Assembly (NCBI GenBank): GCA_963756185.1
Contig: CAVWMS010000003.1
Location: 62,001 to 126,000, forward strand
From: DATAXI01 sp963756185
GTDB taxonomy: Bacteria; Verrucomicrobiota; Verrucomicrobiia; Chthoniobacterales; Chthoniobacteraceae
DNA: 64,000 bases
Direction: 5' to 3'
Positions 17,221 to 27,588 of the stretch are shown one piece after another. The notes below the pieces were generated by a model. It was given only the letters and a program-made list of their open reading frames with translations. It was not told the DNA's origin and did no database searches. Each line of letters opens with the position of its first letter. Position 1 is the first letter of the stretch. Both the position numbers and the translations under genes were made by a program.

Positions 17221-19301
17221 CGGGCGACCCTCCTGAAAGTTAGTTGTAACATCGACTCGATAACCAATACCGCGAGGCCACCTATGAGAAACAAATGCAA
17301 GAGCGGCCTGCCAAATGCGACGGCCTCGTAATCTTTCAAACCAGATGCAAAGTGGGCCTTTTGGCCCGCGGCGAGTTGCTCTTCGAGATGGGACTTATCC
17401 ACGGCGCGCAAATCCGATTGGCCCGGGTCGCCATTGACCGCGAAGGCATACTTCAGCCCGCCGTCATTCAAGGTGTAGAGCCCCAATTCATTGGCGGGAA
17501 AACTGATCGCCGAGCGTTCTCCCATTGGCTCCTGGTGCACATCGATGATCGCTCCGGACGGACTGCGGATGGGCTGCCTGCGCAGGTCATCGCGCCAGAC
17601 TTCGCTTTCGATAGTCTGGCCGGCGACATAGGCAAGCGGCGCCGGCTCGGCTGTGTTCAATTGTTTCACCAAATCCTGTATCCATGCTGGAAAGATGCGC
17701 TGGCGCGCGAGGTTGCTCGACAGCTCGCTTACCGAAAAATTCATGAGGACGAGCGTGCCCAGGCCATATTCCGTGGTTGCCATGGCCGGCGTTTCGTCGC
17801 CAAATCGCAGCAACACCTTGCCTGCGCCGGTCGCGCTCGCGGCGTGGAAATCGTAGAACTCGAGCAGGCCAAGGTCCTGGCGGAGCGGCCCGCGGAAGAG
17901 GCGCAGGAGCTTCGAATTGAAATCTCCCGTTGTGATTTGCTGCGCGGCGGATGCGACGTTGACCGTTTGGCGCAGGGGACCGACGTCGAGTGGCAGCCTT
18001 GTTCCCGTCATCGCCTTTGCGAGCAATGCGAGGTTGATCGAATCCGATGCGCTGTCGAGAAACCAGACGATGCCGCCGCCGCGGTGCAGGAAATTCGCAA
18101 GCGCATCGGCCTCCGCTTCCTGGAGCGGGCCGCAGCGAGTAATGAATATCTTCTGCGCGGCCGCAAGATCCGCCTCGGTAAAACTGGCGGACGCGACGTG
18201 ATGCGGGATCAATGAACCGGCCTGATTGGGATAGGGATTCAATGCGGCGTGGAGAAATTTTACCGGGTCCTGGGCGGGATCGGGATTCTCCGAGATAGTG
18301 ACTATCTCTTCCTTCTCGAGGACGGGAAGCGTCAGGGTCCATTTGTCATCCAAAGCCAGATTATCCGGCGGAAGCGTGACCTCGCAGATATGCAGGCCTG
18401 GCGAGGTTGCGGGGACGGCAACGGTTACTTTTGCCGACGACCATGGGTTTGCCGCGACCTGCTGCTGAATTTCCGTCCGCTGATCAACCCGCACGGTAAG
18501 TGTATCATCGAGCGGCTGGTCCGAGTAATTGCCTACGGTAAGTTGAAGCGGAATAGTGTCGCCTGCGAGCACCTGCGATTGGTCGACCTCGGCGCCAATA
18601 ATCGCGTGATTCGCCGACGTGGCCGGCGCAACGTCGACGAAAAAGACGCGCGCCTGATCATCGAGCGGCTGAAAATCGACCTCAGCCCAATTCTTGCGCT
18701 GAAAATTCGAAATATAGTAAATCTCGGAGGCGCCACTTGCGCTGGTATTGGCCAGCAAATGGCTGGCGGCGATATTCGCCTGAGTGAAATCCGCGCGCGT
18801 GATTCCCGGCGGGAGCATGCTGAGGAAATGGCGGGCGGCGGCGGAATTGGTCGAAAAATCAGTCGAGCAAACCTGCGGGATTGCGCCGGCGGCGATAACA
18901 TTGACGCCGTCATCCGGCCCGAGCGTCTCGAGTATCTTATCCGCCTCGATGATCGCGCGCGCGCGGCTGGTCATTCCTCCCTGTTCGTACTCCATGCTCA
19001 TCGAGTGATCGATCACGATCAGCACCTCCCGCGCCTTTTTGCCCGCGGAGCCACCAAAGCTGCCCATCACGGGCTTGAGAAAGACGAGGAGCAGGAGCAG
19101 CGCGAATAGCGTGCGGATCAACGTCAAAATGCGATGGCGCCAGCGATGGATGCGCGACCGCTCAGCCACGGTCTTGCGCAAATGTTCGACCGTTGAGAAA
19201 TTGAACCGTTGGGGAAAGCGCTTGTTCAAAAGATGAATCAAGAGCGGTAGCGCCAGTAGCGGCGCCAGCACGAACAACAGGCTCTCGTTCAGCAGGCTCA
19301 T
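17217..19301 (-). CDS. BatA-type VWA membrane protein
   Basis: 694 residues. The N-terminus (LLALPLLIHLLNKRFPQRFN, then a second membrane helix ending LVFLKPVMG) is the BatA double-membrane domain. A VWA domain follows with VLIVIDHSMSMEYEQGG at the metal site (D-x-S-x-S, His replacing the usual small residue). A DUF4350/amidotransferase-like section around 370-480 (KIFITRCGPLQEAEADALA, GGIVWFLDS) and a final membrane segment (LLHLFLIGGLAVLVIESML) close it. It overlaps both operon neighbours by 4 bases, so stoichiometric coupled translation is likely. Probably an inner-membrane component that works with MoxR. Confidence 0.8.
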   Translation of the reverse strand: MSLLNESLLFVLAPLLALPLLIHLLNKRFPQRFNFSTVEHLRKTVAERSRIHRWRHRILTLIRTLFALLLLLVFLKPVMGSFGGSAGKKAREVLIVIDHSMSMEYEQGGMTSRARAIIEADKILETLGPDDGVNVIAAGAIPQVCSTDFSTNSAAARHFLSMLPPGITRADFTQANIAASHLLANTSASGASEIYYISNFQRKNWAEVDFQPLDDQARVFFVDVAPATSANHAIIGAEVDQSQVLAGDTIPLQLTVGNYSDQPLDDTLTVRVDQRTEIQQQVAANPWSSAKVTVAVPATSPGLHICEVTLPPDNLALDDKWTLTLPVLEKEEIVTISENPDPAQDPVKFLHAALNPYPNQAGSLIPHHVASASFTEADLAAAQKIFITRCGPLQEAEADALANFLHRGGGIVWFLDSASDSINLALLAKAMTGTRLPLDVGPLRQTVNVASAAQQITTGDFNSKLLRLFRGPLRQDLGLLEFYDFHAASATGAGKVLLRFGDETPAMATTEYGLGTLVLMNFSVSELSSNLARQRIFPAWIQDLVKQLNTAEPAPLAYVAGQTIESEVWRDDLRRQPIRSPSGAIIDVHQEPMGERSAISFPANELGLYTLNDGGLKYAFAVNGDPGQSDLRAVDKSHLEEQLAAGQKAHFASGLKDYEAVAFGRPLLHLFLIGGLAVLVIESMLQLTFRRVAR

Positions 19302-20281
19302 CGCCGGTTCTTTTCGCGTCCCCTGAAGCCAAGGTAAGCCTCGATGGCCGAGGTATAAGGGTCGTGCGTATTAACCAACTTATACTCGATCTTCCGCGCG
19401 TCCGCCTCGCGCGCCAGCGCATCGACAGCCTCGTTCATCTTCTTCCTGTAATCGGCGCGCAAATCCTCGGTGTCGACCTCGACCTCCTCATTCGTTTCCA
19501 TGTCGATGTACTTTGCCACGCTGTGAGCGGGAAGATCCAGTTCATGCGGATCGAGCACCTGGAGCAGCAGGATGCGGAATCCCCTATGCAGGGAAAGACT
19601 CAGCGCATCGAACAGGACCGATATGTCATCGACGAAGAAGTCCGAAATCAGGATGATCCGGCCGCGCTTCTTGAAGACCGAGGAGTATTGGTGCAGCGCG
19701 TCGGCCAGCCTGGTGGCCGCCGATGGGCGCGCGCCCTCGAGAGTTCGAAGCACCTCGTGTAAGTGCCGCCGCGTACCACCGGGAGATACGTAAATACCCA
19801 GTTTCTCGCCAAATAAACCAAGCGCCGTCTTGTCCCCCTGCCTCAACATCAGGTAGGCGAGCGCGGCGGCAATTCGCGCGGCATGCAGAAACTTCGCCAC
19901 CTTCTTGTCTCCCGCGTAGCGCATCGAGCCGCTCGTATCCACCAGCAGGTATGCAACCATGTCCGTCTCGTCCTCGTATTGGCGGATGAAGAGGCGGCGT
20001 GTCCGGCCGTAGGCGCGCCAATCGATCCGGTCGATGGGATCGCCCTGCACGTAACTCTTGTAATCTCGAAATTCCGTCGATGCGCCGGGGTGCGAGGAGC
20101 GATGCTTGCCGGCGAAATATCCATCCACCGTCGCCTGCGCGAACAGGAGCAGATTCTTGAATCGCTCGAGTTCCTCGACGCTCAGGAGCCATGAGAAAGA
20201 CCCCGATTTTTTAGCGAGCGGGGGCGGCAAACCGGGCAACCGCGCATCCCGCAGCGTCTGCTTTAAGTCAAACGGAGCCAT
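19298..20281 (-). CDS. DUF58 protein (MoxR-associated)
   Basis: 327 residues, no membrane helix. The DUF58 signature is clear: GASTEFRDYKSYVQGDPIDR, RIDWRAYGRT, LFIRQYEDETDM, then LLVDTSGSMRY, a VWA-like metal site. DUF58 proteins are partners of MoxR AAA ATPases and of BatA-type VWA proteins. It overlaps the downstream BatA gene by 4 bases (ATGA) and lies 17 bases after the MoxR gene. Confidence 0.9.
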   Translation of the reverse strand: MAPFDLKQTLRDARLPGLPPPLAKKSGSFSWLLSVEELERFKNLLLFAQATVDGYFAGKHRSSHPGASTEFRDYKSYVQGDPIDRIDWRAYGRTRRLFIRQYEDETDMVAYLLVDTSGSMRYAGDKKVAKFLHAARIAAALAYLMLRQGDKTALGLFGEKLGIYVSPGGTRRHLHEVLRTLEGARPSAATRLADALHQYSSVFKKRGRIILISDFFVDDISVLFDALSLSLHRGFRILLLQVLDPHELDLPAHSVAKYIDMETNEEVEVDTEDLRADYRKKMNEAVDALAREADARKIEYKLVNTHDPYTSAIEAYLGFRGREKNRR

Positions 20282-20298
20282 AAGTCGCCCCCGCCGCG

Positions 20299-21363
<1,065 letters not shown>

Positions 21364-21470
21364 ACCGGGTGCGGGAACACCAGCGCAAACGCCGCCGGCT
21401 GGAGAGAGATGACAAAACCATGACAAATCGGCCGCACACCGGTTGCGGGAGTGCCAGCGCAGTCACCTGC
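21364..21470. repeat. Imperfect direct repeat in the divergent MoxR promoter region
   Basis: GCATACCGGGTGCGGGAACA (from 21360) recurs about 74 bases later as GCACACCGGTTGCGGGAGTG, each followed by CCAGCGCA. ATGACAAAACC/ATGACAAATCG is doubled between them. The region separates the MoxR operon from the divergent propeller genes and may hold both promoters. Confidence 0.4.
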
Positions 21471-21622
21471 TCAAGCCGCGATGAGCTATGTGGCCGCAAG
21501 CCGCGAAAAAACGCTTGCGTCCGGCACCCTCTTTGCAACGATACGGCGATCCCCATCCAATCCATTCGGGCGCCGCTTGCCGCCAGACGCGCAATTGAGC
21601 CCGGTCAATCCCCAATATCCCC

Positions 21623-22747
21623 ATGAACAAACTGCTCGTCGGGTTCCTCGGACTCGGCATCCTGGCCTGCGCCGCGCACGCCGCGGACGAAACGTCCCCC
21701 ACCCCTGCGCCCGCCGCATCCGCCGCATCCGCCAGCCCGGCTGCCAGCGTCTCGCCCAAAGCCAAGGCCCATTCCTACATCACCCCCTACCCCGAGCCGC
21801 CGGCGCCGCTCCCGGGGAAAGGCCTCGCGCAGCACGATTTTCTCTACAGCGGCGAATGGGATACGCGCAAGCCGATGCAGACCATGTTTCTCATCAAAGG
21901 GGGCACCGTCGCGTGGACTTATCAAATCCCGATCAAGGACGAGCATGGCAACTTGAGCGAATTCTCGGACATGCACATGCTTTCCGATGGGGACATCGTC
22001 TTTGCTTACAAGACCGGCTGGCGGAAGATCGACAAGGGCGGCAAAACCATTTACGATTACCAATGCCCGCAGGATACCGGCACGGATGGAGTCACTTACT
22101 GGAGGGAATGCCATTCGGCGCAGCCCATCGGCGATGACAAGGTGCTATTCATGCTTAACGGGCATCCGGCCAAGCTATGCCTCTATAACATTGCCACCGG
22201 CAAAACGGAGATGGAGCATGTGATGCAGACCAAGAGCCAGAGCGGATCGGTTCACGGGCAATTCCGCAATGTCCGAATGACAAAGGCCGGCACCTACCTT
22301 ATCGCCCACATGGACCTGGACAAGGTCATCGAGTATGACAAGGATTGGAAGCCGATCTGGTCGTGCGACGCCCCGTCCGTGTGGGACGCGGTTCGGCTCA
22401 CCAACGGCGACACGCTCATCAGCGGCAACCAGCATGCATTCGTCCGCGAAATAAACCCGAAAGGGGAGATTGTCTGGGAACTGAAGGATGGAGATCTGCC
22501 AGGAATCAAGATCAACAGCGTTCACGAATCAACCCGGCTGGCCAATGGCGACACGGTCATTTGCAATTGGACCGCGCGCGTCAACAAGACCGACTGGCCG
22601 AAGATCATCCAATTGATCGAAGTAACCCCGGACAAGAAAGTGGTCTGGGCAATCAATGAATGGAAAGACCCCGATCTGGGACCAGCCTCCTGTGTCCAGC
22701 TACTCGACGAGCCGGGCAAGGATGAAGACCAGGAGCTGATGCGATGA
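21623..22747 (+). CDS. Secreted beta-propeller protein (PQQ/arylsulfotransferase-like repeats)
   Basis: 374 residues with a signal peptide (LVGFLGLGILACAAHAADE) and then a Pro/Ala/Ser-rich linker. The rest is a propeller-like chain of blades built on (V)IEYDKDWKPIWS, AVRLTNGDTLISGNQHAFV, INPKGEIVWELK and VTPDKKVVWAI, resembling PQQ-type and arylsulfotransferase-type repeats. No catalytic Cys or heme motif visible. It is followed 54 bases later by a paralogue. Possibly a periplasmic or surface binding protein; function unknown. Confidence 0.65.
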   Translation: MNKLLVGFLGLGILACAAHAADETSPTPAPAASAASASPAASVSPKAKAHSYITPYPEPPAPLPGKGLAQHDFLYSGEWDTRKPMQTMFLIKGGTVAWTYQIPIKDEHGNLSEFSDMHMLSDGDIVFAYKTGWRKIDKGGKTIYDYQCPQDTGTDGVTYWRECHSAQPIGDDKVLFMLNGHPAKLCLYNIATGKTEMEHVMQTKSQSGSVHGQFRNVRMTKAGTYLIAHMDLDKVIEYDKDWKPIWSCDAPSVWDAVRLTNGDTLISGNQHAFVREINPKGEIVWELKDGDLPGIKINSVHESTRLANGDTVICNWTARVNKTDWPKIIQLIEVTPDKKVVWAINEWKDPDLGPASCVQLLDEPGKDEDQELMR

Positions 22748-22801
22748 CTTTTGCCACACCATTGAACATTCACCGTCACTCAACCCTCCAGTAACTTTAC
22801 C

Positions 22802-23905
22802 ATGTCTCCACGCCGATTTCTCATTCTGACCTTTCTGGCTTCTTTCGCCTCGCTCAGCGCCCGGGCCGATTCGGATCAGCCGATGTTGAAGGTTCTCGAT
22901 CAGTTCGAGAACGCGCCCGCCACCGGCCCCGACGAGGCTCCGATGCCGACGCCTCCCATTCTCACCTCGACCGCAGCCGTCACCGGCACCGCCGAATCGA
23001 GCGGTACTTCAGCCGCGGCCTCGCCCACCCCGCTCACTTCCCTGCCCGGCAACGGGCTCGCCCAGCATCCCTTCCTTTATTATGGCGAAGGCAGGAACGT
23101 GCTCTATGTGGTCAACCACGGCAAAGTTATCTGGACTTATGCGTTCCCCAAGGGCGGCGAAATCGACGACGCATGGATGATGACAAACGGCCACATCATC
23201 TGCACCGCCATGCTTCATTGCTATGAAGTTACTCCGGACAAGAAGATTGTATGGCATTATGATTGTCCCGATGGCACGCAAATCCACGCCCTCCAGCCCG
23301 TCGGCCTCGACCAGGTGATGGTGGTGGAAAACGGCACCACCCCGCATTTCTATATCCTCAACAAGAAGGATAACTCGAAGGCGGTCTCCCACGAATTAGT
23401 CGTCAGCGGCACCACCACGGTGCACGTCCAGTTCCGCAATTGCCGGATCACGGCCGCCGGGACCTACCTGCTGCCTTACTTGCAGGAGAACCATGTCGAT
23501 GAATTCGACAAGAATTGGAATAAAATCTGGACTTACACGCCCGGGCGCGCATGGGACGCCATCCGCCTGAAGAACGGCAACACGCTCATCGCCGGCGACC
23601 AGCGCGCCTTCGTCCACGAGGTAAATCCGAAAGGGGAAATCGTCTGGGCCGTCGAGAAGGACGATCTGCCCGGCATTACCCTGCGCGACGTGCAGACCGC
23701 CAGCCGCCTGGCCAACGGCGACACGGTCATCTGCAACCGGGGCGGCTCGAAGAAGGACCCCAACATCGTGCAGGTCGTGGAAGTAACCCCGGACAAGAAA
23801 ATCGTCTGGGCATTGCGCGACCCCACCGAATTGAGTTCCGCCACCGGCATCCAGCTCCTCGATGAACCGGGTATCCCTGAAAAGCCAGGCGATTTGCAGA
23901 GGTAG
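22802..23905 (+). CDS. Secreted beta-propeller protein, paralogue of the preceding gene
   Basis: 367 residues with a signal peptide (ILTFLASFASLSARADS) and a Pro/Thr/Ser-rich linker, then the same blade motifs as its neighbour (LPGNGLAQHPFLYYGEG versus LPGKGLAQHDFLYSGEW; EVNPKGEIVWAVE.DDLPGI; SRLANGDTVICN; EVTPDKKIVWAL; IQLLDEPG). The two arose by tandem duplication and diverged mostly in the linker and first blades. They are probably co-transcribed, divergent from the MoxR operon. Confidence 0.65.
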   Translation: MSPRRFLILTFLASFASLSARADSDQPMLKVLDQFENAPATGPDEAPMPTPPILTSTAAVTGTAESSGTSAAASPTPLTSLPGNGLAQHPFLYYGEGRNVLYVVNHGKVIWTYAFPKGGEIDDAWMMTNGHIICTAMLHCYEVTPDKKIVWHYDCPDGTQIHALQPVGLDQVMVVENGTTPHFYILNKKDNSKAVSHELVVSGTTTVHVQFRNCRITAAGTYLLPYLQENHVDEFDKNWNKIWTYTPGRAWDAIRLKNGNTLIAGDQRAFVHEVNPKGEIVWAVEKDDLPGITLRDVQTASRLANGDTVICNRGGSKKDPNIVQVVEVTPDKKIVWALRDPTELSSATGIQLLDEPGIPEKPGDLQR

Positions 23906-24004
23906 GACCGGAAGCGTTGCGGGCTGCATAGGAGAGGGCTCCCCTGCCCCGTCCCCACCCTTCCCAGTCCCGCAATCTCCACAAAGCCCGCGCCGTGAGA
24001 GCCC

Positions 24005-24862
24005 TCAGGGTGATGTCCCCGAAAACGCCACGACATTGAAGGTCAGCCCCGCCGGCATCGCCGTCTCATCTTCGTTGAAGACCGTCCAAGTACCCGAATC
24101 ATAATAAACGCCTATCGGATGATCCCAGTAAGTGCCGTTATAAAGTGCCTCCGCAAAGAGCACGGCGTTCGGGTTGGAATTTGTCCCCGGGTTATTGATC
24201 AAGACGGAATACCCCGCCACATTCGTTCCCGCCGTGGTCACCACAAAGGCGTTATCCTTCCTGGTGGCGCTGAACAGATTGTAAGTTGCCGCCAGGGGCG
24301 ATGATTCGTCCTCGTTGAACACACTCCATTTCTTGAAGTCAGTGTCGTAATACAACCCCAGGTTATGATCCGCATACATCCCGCCCAAAGCCGGATACGG
24401 ATTGAATAGGTGCGTCATCAGCAGTATTGCGTTCGGATTTTTCGCCTCGAGCGTGACTAACGTCAGGTCTGCTCCCGAATTGGCCGGCGTCGCATTCACC
24501 GAATCCGTCGTCACCAGCACATTGAAAGTCGCTCTAATCGGAATCGACGACTCGTCTTCATTGTAAGCCGCCCACGTCCCGCTCGTATAAAACACTCCCA
24601 CCGGCGTCGCGTTGTACGCCCCCGTCCAGACCTGGGTGACGATCAGCTTCAGTTTCGGCTTTTTATTCAGCTCCGGGCTGTCGAGAAAAATCGTGTCCCC
24701 GCTCGTGTTGCCCGCTGACGCCGTGAACTGAAGCACCGTCGTCCCCGCCCGCGCTTCGCCCAGCAGCAATCCCGCCATGGAACACACCCCCGCCATCCCC
24801 CAGCAAACCAGCCCCATTCGCAACTTCACGCAGCCCGTTGATCTGCGATGAATTGTCTTCAT
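24005..24862 (-). CDS. Secreted DUF7452 triple-repeat protein
   Basis: 285 residues with a signal peptide (cleaved after GEARA). Three copies of a ~75-residue unit, each ending in the pattern (V/L)(F/Y)Y(T/D)...W..(F/Y)NEDES...P..A(T/F)N, e.g. GVFYTSGTWAAYNEDESSIP, GLYYDTDFKKWSVFNEDESS and GVYYDSGTWTVFNEDETAMP. This matches the repeat now called DUF7452, found in surface and secreted proteins. No catalytic residues are evident. Promoterless-looking 198-bp gap separates it from the SDR gene. Confidence 0.75.
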   Translation of the reverse strand: MKTIHRRSTGCVKLRMGLVCWGMAGVCSMAGLLLGEARAGTTVLQFTASAGNTSGDTIFLDSPELNKKPKLKLIVTQVWTGAYNATPVGVFYTSGTWAAYNEDESSIPIRATFNVLVTTDSVNATPANSGADLTLVTLEAKNPNAILLMTHLFNPYPALGGMYADHNLGLYYDTDFKKWSVFNEDESSPLAATYNLFSATRKDNAFVVTTAGTNVAGYSVLINNPGTNSNPNAVLFAEALYNGTYWDHPIGVYYDSGTWTVFNEDETAMPAGLTFNVVAFSGTSP

Positions 24863-25060
24863 ATATTTAAATTTTCTCCGTTCCGAATATGCGCATATCG
24901 GAAAATAAATAATCCGTCCACTTTAATCACGGTGACCCAGCCCGATAGCCGGAAAAGAATCGGCCGAAGTACCCGCGATAAGCAGGGTCGTCGAAATCCG
25001 CCCCGAAGCCCCTCCACAGTTGGACGGAGATTGCGACTTCCCGGGCGTTCTTCTGTGCGG

Positions 25061-25825
25061 TTACTGGGCAGTCCATCCACCATCAACCCTCAGCGTCGCG
25101 CCGGTGGTGAACTTTGCCGCATCGGATGCCAGATAGAGCACGGCGGCGGCGATTTCCTCGCTGGTTCCGAATCGTCCGACCGGGTGCAGCGAAAGCAGCC
25201 ATTTCCGGCGGTCGCCGTCCTCTTCTTTGCCAACCATGCGATCTACCATTTCGGTATCAATTGCGCCGGGGGCGACCGCGTTGACGCGGATGTTTTGTTT
25301 TGCGTACTCAAGCGCAACAGCCTTGGTCAATCCTTCGACCGCATGTTTGGTTGCCACGTAGATGCTCAGGCCGGGAAAGCCAATGTGGCCGGCCACACTG
25401 GAGGTATTGACAATGGAGCCGCCGCCGGTCTTGAGCATGGCCGCAACTTCGTGCTTCATCGAGTTAAGGACACCCCAGACGTTAATGTCGAATGTGCGGC
25501 GGTACTGTTCCTCGGTGACCTCGTCCAAGGGGCCGGTGATCTCGACGCCCGCGTTGTTGAAAGCAACATCAAGGCGACCATAGGTGGCCACAGTCAGATC
25601 CACGGCACGTTTAACATCTTCATCCGTGACGACGTCGGCACGCACAAACAGCGCCTTCCCACCCGCTTTCGTGATTTCCTCCACGACCTTCGCACCCTCT
25701 TTCTCACGCCGGCCGGTGAGGACGACTTTCGCGCCGGATTCAGCGAAGGCCATGGCCGCGGCCTTGCCGATGCCAGAGGTTCCACCAGTAACGAGAACGA
25801 CTTTGTCTTTATAGGAAGTATTCAT
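25061..25825 (-). CDS. SDR-family NAD(P)-dependent oxidoreductase
   Basis: 254 residues, classical short-chain dehydrogenase. Cofactor motif VTGGTSGIG (residues 13-21), NNAG (~90), catalytic Ser in NTSSVAG and YxxxK as YVATK, then PGAIDTEM. TGRR after the second strand suggests NADP preference. The substrate cannot be read from sequence. Thirteen bases separate it from the upstream cupin gene, so both are probably one transcript. Confidence 0.9.
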   Translation of the reverse strand: MNTSYKDKVVLVTGGTSGIGKAAAMAFAESGAKVVLTGRREKEGAKVVEEITKAGGKALFVRADVVTDEDVKRAVDLTVATYGRLDVAFNNAGVEITGPLDEVTEEQYRRTFDINVWGVLNSMKHEVAAMLKTGGGSIVNTSSVAGHIGFPGLSIYVATKHAVEGLTKAVALEYAKQNIRVNAVAPGAIDTEMVDRMVGKEEDGDRRKWLLSLHPVGRFGTSEEIAAAVLYLASDAAKFTTGATLRVDGGWTAQ

Positions 25826-25838
25826 GTTTTTGCGGGTG

Positions 25839-26414
25839 TTAGAGCTGACGCCAGGCCGGCTTGGTCGGGTCCACCAGTTTCAATTCGACTGGCGCCATCC
25901 CGAAGATCGCGATGACCGCCGGCTCCTTCGCGGCTGTCTTCACGCCATCGTAATGCGGCGTGCGGGCGACGCGCCGGACGAACCCGCCGGCCGGCACCGG
26001 AACGCAATGGTCCGGGTCAAAATCCTCGCCGCTGTTCACCCACCACGTGCCCGACATCACCAGTGACAACCGATCGGTTGCGTAGCTGTGCGGGGCGCTC
26101 ATGAAACCCGGATACCATTTCATCAGAACGAGATAAGGCCCGGGCTTGTCCAGGCCGCCGTAGAGCGTCGCTACGTCACCCATCCGCTGCCGGAGGCCGC
26201 TCCAGGCTTTCCACTTGATGTCCTTTGGAAGGGTGATGATGGTCTCCTTCGGATCGATTTCCGAGGCTTCGGCCCGTTCGCCGGAAAACGCGAACGGCAA
26301 GGCGGCAATGAGCGCGGAGAGCAGCACGGTCCGGCGAGTAAGATTGGGGCCAGGATCGCTGGCGCGGGTGGCGATGGAGCGCAGGCCCTCCTGCAAGATA
26401 TGACGACGGTACAT
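25839..26414 (-). CDS. Cupin-domain protein with Tat-like signal
   Basis: 191 residues. An RRTVLLSALIAALPFAFSG segment looks like a twin-arginine signal. The mature region is a single cupin barrel (PHSYATDRLSLVMSGTWWVN as motif 1, PAGGFVRRVARTPHYDG as motif 2), with His residues suited to metal binding. Related proteins are periplasmic quercetinase-like cupins. It lies between the SDR gene (13 bases) and a truncated sensor gene (3 bases). Confidence 0.7.
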   Translation of the reverse strand: MYRRHILQEGLRSIATRASDPGPNLTRRTVLLSALIAALPFAFSGERAEASEIDPKETIITLPKDIKWKAWSGLRQRMGDVATLYGGLDKPGPYLVLMKWYPGFMSAPHSYATDRLSLVMSGTWWVNSGEDFDPDHCVPVPAGGFVRRVARTPHYDGVKTAAKEPAVIAIFGMAPVELKLVDPTKPAWRQL

Positions 26415-26417
26415 TGT

Positions 26418-27488
26418 TTAGTTCTCCTGTTCTAATGGACCCGGTTGTTCGGGATTGGTGTGGGATCTATTCATAAAGACTGGAACGCCTTCCCAAATCT
26501 CAACGCACCCCGCCAGGCGAGTTTTGCACGTGAACCTTTGTGCCGTCCGCCAGGCCACGGAGGATTTGAGGCCGTATTCTTCAGCCCGGGCTCTCCATGG
26601 GGCAAAAATCGGATCCGAAGATATCAGGTTGCACACGACAGGCCGGGCGGTGCGAATCGCGGTTCCCGTCGGCCCGCGACCATTCTCGTCGTCCCCCCAG
26701 GTCGGCGCCACGGTGTCCAAATAACGCAGGCCAGGCCCCGCGCGGGCAACAGGGCGGACGGATTTTGCAGCATCGTTCTGGGCATAACCGACCCAGGCCA
26801 GGCGATAGCCGCCCTCCGAGGCGACCACGCGGCAGACTTGATCCAGCAGGTCCATCTCCTCGTTGCATCGGTTCAGAGCCTGATTGCATGCGCTGCGAAC
26901 CCGCCAGGCGCGGTTCAATCGCTGGAGTTCGCATTCCGCCCGGGTTCGCTCTGCGATTTGGATGGTCAAACTTTGGTTAGCAGTCGAGAGCGCCGCCGTG
27001 CGCGCCTGGACCTTGCCTTCCAGTTCGTCGCGAGCCCGCATCAGGGCTGCCTCATCGCGCCGTTGCCGCTCGCACACCCAACTGATGAAGACTCCGGCTA
27101 TGAAGAAGATCACGAAATGCGGCATTTCACCAAGGGGGAAGGTTTGGGCAAGTGGCGGCGGCGTTATAGAGAGCTTGATGGAAAGGATCGACAGAAGAGT
27201 GGCAAGAATTCCAGGACCGAAGCCGCCATACCATCCGCTGAGAATGATGGCGCAGAAGAACAGCGAGTTGGGCGTTCCCTGAAAAGTCTCCCTGAGCCGA
27301 TCCGTCAGCATCAGCGCCACGAACACGGCGACCACTGGCGCGGCGTATCGGATTAGAAGCCCGGCACGGTGCCGCCGAAACCGACCGAATCGCTCCTCAG
27401 CCGGCTGCGGGATTGTCTCTGCGCGTTTTCTCATGTCGGCAGCGTTCCGTTCTTCCCGGAGTCTCTCTTCTTTCCACGTCCTTCGCAA
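26418..27488 (-). CDS. Truncated membrane sensor protein (DUF4118-like plus partial GAF)
   Basis: 356 residues. Four membrane segments at ~45-160 with the FFCAIILSGWYGGFGPGILA motif of the KdpD-type DUF4118 sensor module; then a coiled coil (~155-205) and a GAF-like domain (LDQVCRVVASEGGYRLAWVG, GPTGTAIRTARPVVCNLI). The GAF domain degenerates after KSSVAW: in another frame the continuation also reads as plausible protein, so a frameshift may lie near 26545. No histidine kinase, GGDEF or response domain follows, so it cannot signal by itself. Three bases from the cupin gene. Confidence 0.6.
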   Translation of the reverse strand: MRRTWKEERLREERNAADMRKRAETIPQPAEERFGRFRRHRAGLLIRYAAPVVAVFVALMLTDRLRETFQGTPNSLFFCAIILSGWYGGFGPGILATLLSILSIKLSITPPPLAQTFPLGEMPHFVIFFIAGVFISWVCERQRRDEAALMRARDELEGKVQARTAALSTANQSLTIQIAERTRAECELQRLNRAWRVRSACNQALNRCNEEMDLLDQVCRVVASEGGYRLAWVGYAQNDAAKSVRPVARAGPGLRYLDTVAPTWGDDENGRGPTGTAIRTARPVVCNLISSDPIFAPWRARAEEYGLKSSVAWRTAQRFTCKTRLAGCVEIWEGVPVFMNRSHTNPEQPGPLEQEN

Positions 27489-27588
27489 CCGTGGGAAGTC
27501 TCTTACCCTGGATCAAACGCCGCGTTTGCGCGGTGATGGTGGACCGGTACGGCTTATGGAAGCCGACGAAATCGCGAGTCCGGACCTG

